The notes under the pieces were generated by a model. That model had not been told where the DNA came from. It was given only the letters and a program-made list of their open reading frames with translations, and did no database searches. Shown here piece after piece: positions 6,175-9,765 of a DNA stretch of 9,765 nucleotides (its first letter is position 1; each line of letters begins with the position of its first letter). The DNA is from Kiloniellales bacterium (GTDB lineage: Bacteria > Pseudomonadota > Alphaproteobacteria > Kiloniellales > JAKSBE01). Location: NCBI GenBank assembly GCA_030067055.1, contig JASJAL010000145.1, positions 1-9,765 on the forward strand, read 5' to 3'. Made by a program: the position numbers and the translations under genes.

Positions 6175-6504
6175 TCAGGTCAGGCCGTGGCGGGCGAGCT
6201 CGCGGCCCATGCGGCCGCTGGCCCAGAGACCGAACATGCGGAAGTCGCTGACGAAGGACCAGAGCGGGTGGCTGAAGGTCGCCGGACGGTTGCGCTCGAC
6301 CAGGGCGTGGCCGATCCAGGCGAAGGCGTAGCCGGCGACCAGGGCCGCCGGCAGCAGGCGCCAGTCGCCGGTGGCGATGGCCGCCGCCAGCAGGGCGAGG
6401 CCCAGGCCGGTGCCCAGGTAGTGCAGGCCCCGGGTCGCCGGCCGGCTGTGCTCGCGCAGGTAAATCGGCCAGAATTCCCGGTAGCTGGCGGCCAGCCTGG
6501 CCAT
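6175..6504 (-). CDS. DUF962 / Mpo1-like membrane protein
   Basis: This is a 109-residue small membrane protein of the DUF962/Mpo1 family. Yeast Mpo1 is an Fe(II)-dependent dioxygenase in alpha-oxidation of 2-hydroxy fatty acids; the bacterial role is not established. The family pattern is clear: FWPIYLREHSRP (11-22), LHYLGT (27-32) and GHALVERNRPATFSHPLWSF (65-84). The conserved histidines H19, H28, H66 and H79 are candidate metal ligands. Two hydrophobic helices lie near residues 30-45 and 50-64. ATG 6504 is chosen because AGGAGG lies 9 nt upstream and family members begin just before the FWP segment; the frame extends to 6600 but that part is unlike the family. The gene diverges from asd across 94 nt and converges on the fadL-like gene. 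On the minus strand TAGAAT (6583 to 6578) is a possible -10. Confidence 0.9.
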   Translation of the reverse strand: MARLAASYREFWPIYLREHSRPATRGLHYLGTGLGLALLAAAIATGDWRLLPAALVAGYAFAWIGHALVERNRPATFSHPLWSFVSDFRMFGLWASGRMGRELARHGLT

Positions 6505-6539
6505 GTTTTTCGCCCTCCTGCGCGCGGTCGCGCTTGAAA

Positions 6540-6552
6540 TTCGGCCGCCGAA
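6540..6552. promoter_or_regulatory. 13-nt inverted repeat in the DUF962/asd divergent spacer
   Basis: TTCGGC-C-GCCGAA is a perfect odd palindrome in the 94-nt region that must carry both divergent promoters. On the plus strand it begins just after TTGAAA (6534-6539), a possible -35 element, but no good -10 follows. It may be an operator or chance in GC-rich DNA. Confidence 0.25.
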
Positions 6553-6598
6553 CGCGTAGGTCAGTCGCTTCGATCTCATTCTATTTGGAAGTCTGGCC

Positions 6599-7639
<1,041 letters not shown>

Positions 7640-7674
7640 GCGCCGGGCGGGCCGCCGCGGCGAGGTTGTGCGGG

Positions 7675-7697
7675 GAACGAGGGATTTACCCTTGTTC
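7675..7697 (+). other. Hairpin downstream of asd
   Basis: GAACGAGGG (7675-7683) and CCCTTGTTC (7689-7697) pair over nine positions with one G-T wobble around an ATTTA loop, and TGCGGG/CCCGCA can pair outside it. No T-run follows, so this is more likely a transcript-end stabiliser or Rho-dependent end than an intrinsic terminator. Confidence 0.4.
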
Positions 7698-7734
7698 GCT
7701 GCCGGGCCCGCAGGATAAATTAAACGGCTTTGCC

Positions 7735-7768
7735 GAAAGAAAAAGTGGGGCCACCGACCGGTGGCCCC
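7735..7768 (-). terminator. Rho-independent terminator, minus strand
   Basis: Read on the minus strand, GGGGCCACC-GGTC-GGTGGCCCC (7768 to 7747) is a nine-pair GC-rich stem with a four-base loop. It is followed by ACTTTTTCTTTC (7746 to 7735). It would end transcripts coming from pdxY, about 220 nt beyond its stop codon, or from a separate small RNA starting near 7836. On the plus strand the T-tract is absent, so it does not serve asd. Confidence 0.75.
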
Positions 7769-7836
7769 AAAAGGGGAGGCAAAGCCATTTCGGAAGCAGG
7801 GCAGCCAGCAACGTGCTCGCTGCCCTGCACCATATT
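7735..7836 (-). ncRNA. Candidate small RNA or structured pdxY 3' UTR
   Basis: A minus-strand transcript starting near 7836 would open with GCAGGGCAGC/GCTGCCCTGC, a perfect ten-pair stem (7828-7819 with 7805-7796). An inner AGCA/TGCT stem lies across one C-C mismatch. A linker of roughly 27 nt follows, holding GGCTTTGCC (7786 to 7778), and then the terminator at 7768-7735. The matching GGCAAAGCC (7734 to 7726) lies just past the T-tract. The A/T-rich TTAAGCTAAATATG segment just upstream could hold a -10, but no good -35 is seen. This stem, linker, terminator layout at about 100 nt is typical of bacterial small RNAs. The rival reading is a processed or unprocessed end of the pdxY mRNA. No known RNA family was recognised. 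Confidence 0.3.
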
Positions 7837-7864
7837 TAGCTTAACCCAATGTTGCTGGGAAGCC

Positions 7865-7888
7865 TTTTGTTGCTGCATCGCAACAAAA
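7865..7888. promoter_or_regulatory. 24-nt inverted repeat TTTTGTTGC-N6-GCAACAAAA
   Basis: The nine-base arms are perfect around TGCATC. T-runs lie on the 5' side on both strands, so it is not a terminator. It contains CTGC-ATC-GCAA, one base from the CTGC-N3/4-GCAG pattern I recall for PhaR, the PHB-granule regulator of alphaproteobacteria. No phasin or PHB gene is in the window, so a binding-site role is speculative. Confidence 0.3.
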
Positions 7889-7987
7889 TCACGTGATCTC
7901 CAGGCCTTTCTTTCGAATTCTTTCTGCGGCGCACAATCCTTGTGCAAGTGCTTGCCGTCGCGCCCAAAAGCTGGGCGTCGCTTGTGC

Positions 7988-8845
7988 CTATGCGATCGTC
8001 TGGACCTTGAAGGTGACGTCGGGCTCCAGCAGCGCGTCCTGGGCGGCGACCAACTGCAGCTCGCGGCTCTCGGCCCGGCCGGTCTCGGTCAGGATCGCGA
8101 AGATGTCGGCGGCGGCGTTGGCCAGGGCGTCCTCGACCGCGCAGCCCCGCAGCAGATGGCCGAGGAACAGGGCGGCGACGGAATCGCCGGCGCCGTTGGG
8201 TGCCGGGTCCAGTTGCAGGCGCGGGGTCGCAACGTAGTGGGCCGCGTCCGATGTGACCGCCAGCATGCCGATCTCGTCGTAGGCGGATGCCGGGTGCCGC
8301 AGGCTGGTGACCAGCACCGTCTTCGGCCCCTGCTGGAGCAGACTGCGGGCGGCGGCCAGGGCTTCTTCCAAGCCCTCGATCCGCCGGCCGGTCAGCTTCG
8401 CCAGCTCGAACAGGTTCGGGGTTAGGATGTCGGCCGCCGGCACGGCCCGGTCGCGAAAGAAGCCGGGCACGGCCTCCTCGACGTAGAGCCCTCGCCCCAG
8501 ATCGCCCATCACCGGGTCGCAGCAGAAAAGCGCCGCCGGGTTGGCCGCGCGGACTTCGGTCAGAGCCTCGAGGATCACATCGCCGACCGCCGGCTCGCCC
8601 AGGTAGCCGGACAGCACCGCCTGGCAATCGGCCAGAACCCCGCGTTCGGCGATGCCCCGAATCACCTCGCGAATCTCCCCGGCCGAGAAGGCCCGGCCGC
8701 GGCTGCTCTCGTAGCCTCTGTGGTTCGAGAGCTGCACGGTCATCACCGGCCAGACCTCGAAGCCGAGGCGCTGCAGCAAGAAGACCGCGGCGGCGTTGCC
8801 GACGTGGCCGTAGGCGACGTGGGACTGGATCGAAAGGATGGCCAT
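7988..8845 (-). CDS. pdxY: Pyridoxal kinase, PdxY type
   Basis: This kinase phosphorylates pyridoxal, and in some relatives pyridoxine and pyridoxamine, to the 5'-phosphate in vitamin B6 salvage in the cytoplasm. The 285 residues equal the usual length (about 287 in E. coli PdxY). The ribokinase-fold landmarks are present: SIQSHVAYGHVGNAAA (5-20), the substrate loop SNHRGYESSRG (40-50), LSGYLG (78-83), CDPVMGDLGRGLYV (109-122) and TPNLFELAKLTG (142-153). The catalytic anion-hole motif is PNGAGDSVAALF with D221 as base. ATG 8845 starts right at the first beta strand; the frame stays open upstream, but that part is antisense to the divergent lyase gene. The ribosome binding site is weak. The gene is convergent with asd across a long structured spacer. 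PdxY versus PdxK cannot be fully separated by eye. Confidence 0.93.
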   Translation of the reverse strand: MAILSIQSHVAYGHVGNAAAVFLLQRLGFEVWPVMTVQLSNHRGYESSRGRAFSAGEIREVIRGIAERGVLADCQAVLSGYLGEPAVGDVILEALTEVRAANPAALFCCDPVMGDLGRGLYVEEAVPGFFRDRAVPAADILTPNLFELAKLTGRRIEGLEEALAAARSLLQQGPKTVLVTSLRHPASAYDEIGMLAVTSDAAHYVATPRLQLDPAPNGAGDSVAALFLGHLLRGCAVEDALANAAADIFAILTETGRAESRELQLVAAQDALLEPDVTFKVQTIA

Positions 8846-8874
8846 GGCGGTCCCGTCTCTGCCCGGCCGCCCGC

Positions 8875-8902
8875 TTGCCAGGCGGCCTGCAATGGTTATA
8901 GT
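8875..8902 (+). promoter_or_regulatory. Sigma-70-like promoter for the CitE-like gene
   Basis: TTGCCA (8875-8880) matches the -35 consensus in five of six bases, and TATAGT (8897-8902) matches the -10 in five of six, with a 16-nt spacer. Initiation near 8909 would give a leader of about 75 nt before ATG 8984. On the opposite strand TATAAC (8900 to 8895) overlaps it and could be the -10 for pdxY, so the two divergent promoters may compete. Confidence 0.6.
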
Positions 8903-8983
8903 CCGCGCCGGTTTCCGGCGACAGACCTTTGGGCCCGGGCCCGAGGCCGGCCCGCACAGCCGAGAAAAATGGGGGAGAAATCC

Positions 8984-9765
8984 ATGGATGCGACTGCCCG
9001 TCCGCGCCGCAGCGTGCTCTACATGCCGGGCTCCAACGCCCGGGCCCTGGAGAAGGGGCGCAGCCTGCCGGCCGACGCCCTGATCCTCGACCTGGAAGAC
9101 GCGGTCGCTCCCGACGCCAAGGACCAAGCCCGCGGGCAGATCGCCGAAGCCGTGACCGCCGGCGGCTACGGCCGGCGCGAGCTGGCGATCCGGGTCAACG
9201 GCCTGGACACGCCCTGGGGCCGGGACGACGTCGCCGCGGCCGCCGCCTGCGGCCCCGACGCGCTCCTGCTGCCCAAGGTCGAGACCGCGACCATGGTCGC
9301 CGAGCTGGAGGCCCTGATGGTCGAGGCCGGCGCGCCCGACCGCACGGCGATCTGGTGCATGATGGAAACGCCGCTCGGCATGTTGAACGCCAAGGAGGTC
9401 GCCGGCGCCTCCAAGCGGGTCGCCTGCCTGGTCATGGGAACCTCGGACTTGGTCAAGGACCTGCAGGCCGCGCACACGCCGCAGCGCCTGCCGGTCCTGA
9501 CCTCGCTGTCGCTCTGCATCCTGGCGGCTCGCGCCTACGGCCAGGCGATCCTCGACGGGGTCCACCTGGACCTCCAGGACGACGCAGGCTTCGCGGCGTC
9601 CTGCGTCCAGGGCAAGGAGCTCGGCTTCGACGGCAAGACCCTGATCCATCCCAAGACCATCGCCAAGGCCAACGAGGTCTTCGCGCCCTCGCCGGCCGAG
9701 GTCGAGCAGGCCCACAAGATCATCGCCGCCCACGCCGAGGCGACGGCCGCCGGCAAGGGCGTCGT
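8984..9765 (+). CDS. CitE/HpcH-family CoA-ester lyase (3' end outside window)
   Basis: The frame runs 260 codons to the window edge without a stop; family members are about 270-320 residues, so little is missing. The family cleaves or forms C-C bonds in CoA esters such as malyl-, citramalyl- or beta-methylmalyl-CoA, with Mg2+, in the cytoplasm. Visible motifs are RRSVLYMPGSNARALEK (8-24), DALILDLEDAVAPDAK (31-46), AIRVNG, LLLPKVETA, the metal-ligand segment MMETPLGMLN and VMGTSDLVKDL, then GKTLIHPKTI near the end. ATG 8984 is supported by GGGGGAG 6 nt upstream. It lies alone behind its own promoter, divergent from pdxY, with no citDF genes beside it, so a citrate lyase complex subunit is unlikely. 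Malyl-CoA or citramalyl-CoA lyase activity is more likely, but substrate is not decided by sequence alone. Confidence 0.92.
   Translation, partial: MDATARPRRSVLYMPGSNARALEKGRSLPADALILDLEDAVAPDAKDQARGQIAEAVTAGGYGRRELAIRVNGLDTPWGRDDVAAAAACGPDALLLPKVETATMVAELEALMVEAGAPDRTAIWCMMETPLGMLNAKEVAGASKRVACLVMGTSDLVKDLQAAHTPQRLPVLTSLSLCILAARAYGQAILDGVHLDLQDDAGFAASCVQGKELGFDGKTLIHPKTIAKANEVFAPSPAEVEQAHKIIAAHAEATAAGKGV

Larger units (their letters stand above)
7640..7987. other. Palindrome-rich intergenic region between convergent asd and pdxY
   Basis: These 348 nt hold no convincing protein gene. They are more A/T-rich than the flanking genes and hold many inverted repeats: 7675-7697 (9 pairs, one wobble), 7669-7674 with 7707-7712, 7726-7734 with 7778-7786, 7747-7768, 7796-7828, 7865-7888, ATCACGTGAT at 7888-7897, GCACAA-TCC-TTGTGC at 7931-7945, 7944-7955 and CGCCC-N7-GGGCG at 7961-7977. 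Only 7747-7768 is followed by a T-tract, on the minus strand. The region is the 3' end of both flanking transcripts and may also encode a small RNA. Confidence 0.7.

Noticed and set aside
7865..7888. Inverted repeat read as a terminator
   Set aside because: The T-run precedes the stem and an A-run follows on both strands, the reverse of an intrinsic terminator.
7720..7947. 75-codon minus-strand open frame with a TTG start in the asd-pdxY spacer
   Set aside because: It spans several hairpins and the terminator, has no ribosome binding site or recognisable domain, and ends within the structured DNA.
8846..9733. N-terminal extension of the pdxY frame into the lyase region
   Set aside because: The extension is antisense to the CitE-like gene and does not resemble a kinase; the kinase fold starts exactly at ATG 8845.

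Overview
The window is GC-rich bacterial chromosome with tightly packed genes, strong third-position G/C bias and Shine-Dalgarno leaders. The gene families point to a proteobacterium: a FadL-type outer-membrane protein, an asd, a DUF962 protein, a PdxY-type kinase, a CitE-like lyase and the DUF6152/DUF6644 pair. An alphaproteobacterium of the Rhodospirillales kind is my best guess, but no 16S or other marker here proves it. I see no tRNA, rRNA, CRISPR array, transposase or phage gene.

Layout. The 3' part of mfd (1-1350, +) meets a 2OG-Fe(II) oxygenase gene (1347-1964, -) tail to tail, with the two stop codons sharing a CTAG. Also on the minus strand is a two-gene unit: a small exported DUF6152 protein (2654-3025) followed, 4 nt later, by a four-helix membrane protein of DUF6644 type (2179-2649). 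Upstream of it lies a secreted protein with four Ca-loop/FG-GAP-like repeats (3218-4312). A 313-nt divergent spacer leads to a FadL/OmpP1 outer-membrane channel gene (4626-6020, +). Two large imperfect palindromes (6052-6163) separate this from a convergent DUF962/Mpo1-like gene (6175-6504, -). That gene diverges from asd, aspartate-semialdehyde dehydrogenase (6599-7639, +). A 348-nt gene-free stretch follows, unusually rich in inverted repeats and with a good minus-strand terminator. Then come a pyridoxal kinase gene (7988-8845, -) and, divergent from it, the 5' part of a CitE/HpcH-family CoA-ester lyase gene (8984 to the window end, +) behind a good sigma-70-like promoter.

How the genes work together. 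Most are unrelated housekeeping or metabolic genes rather than one system: DNA repair (mfd), Asp-family amino-acid and diaminopimelate synthesis (asd), B6 salvage (pdxY), lipid or hydrophobic uptake (fadL-like) and acyl-CoA metabolism (citE-like). The least explained parts are the repeat protein with its apparently clipped fifth repeat, the DUF6152/DUF6644 pair, the palindromes after the fadL-like gene, and the structured asd-pdxY spacer, which could encode a small RNA or a long structured pdxY 3' UTR. I found no convincing new multi-gene defence or biosynthetic system.
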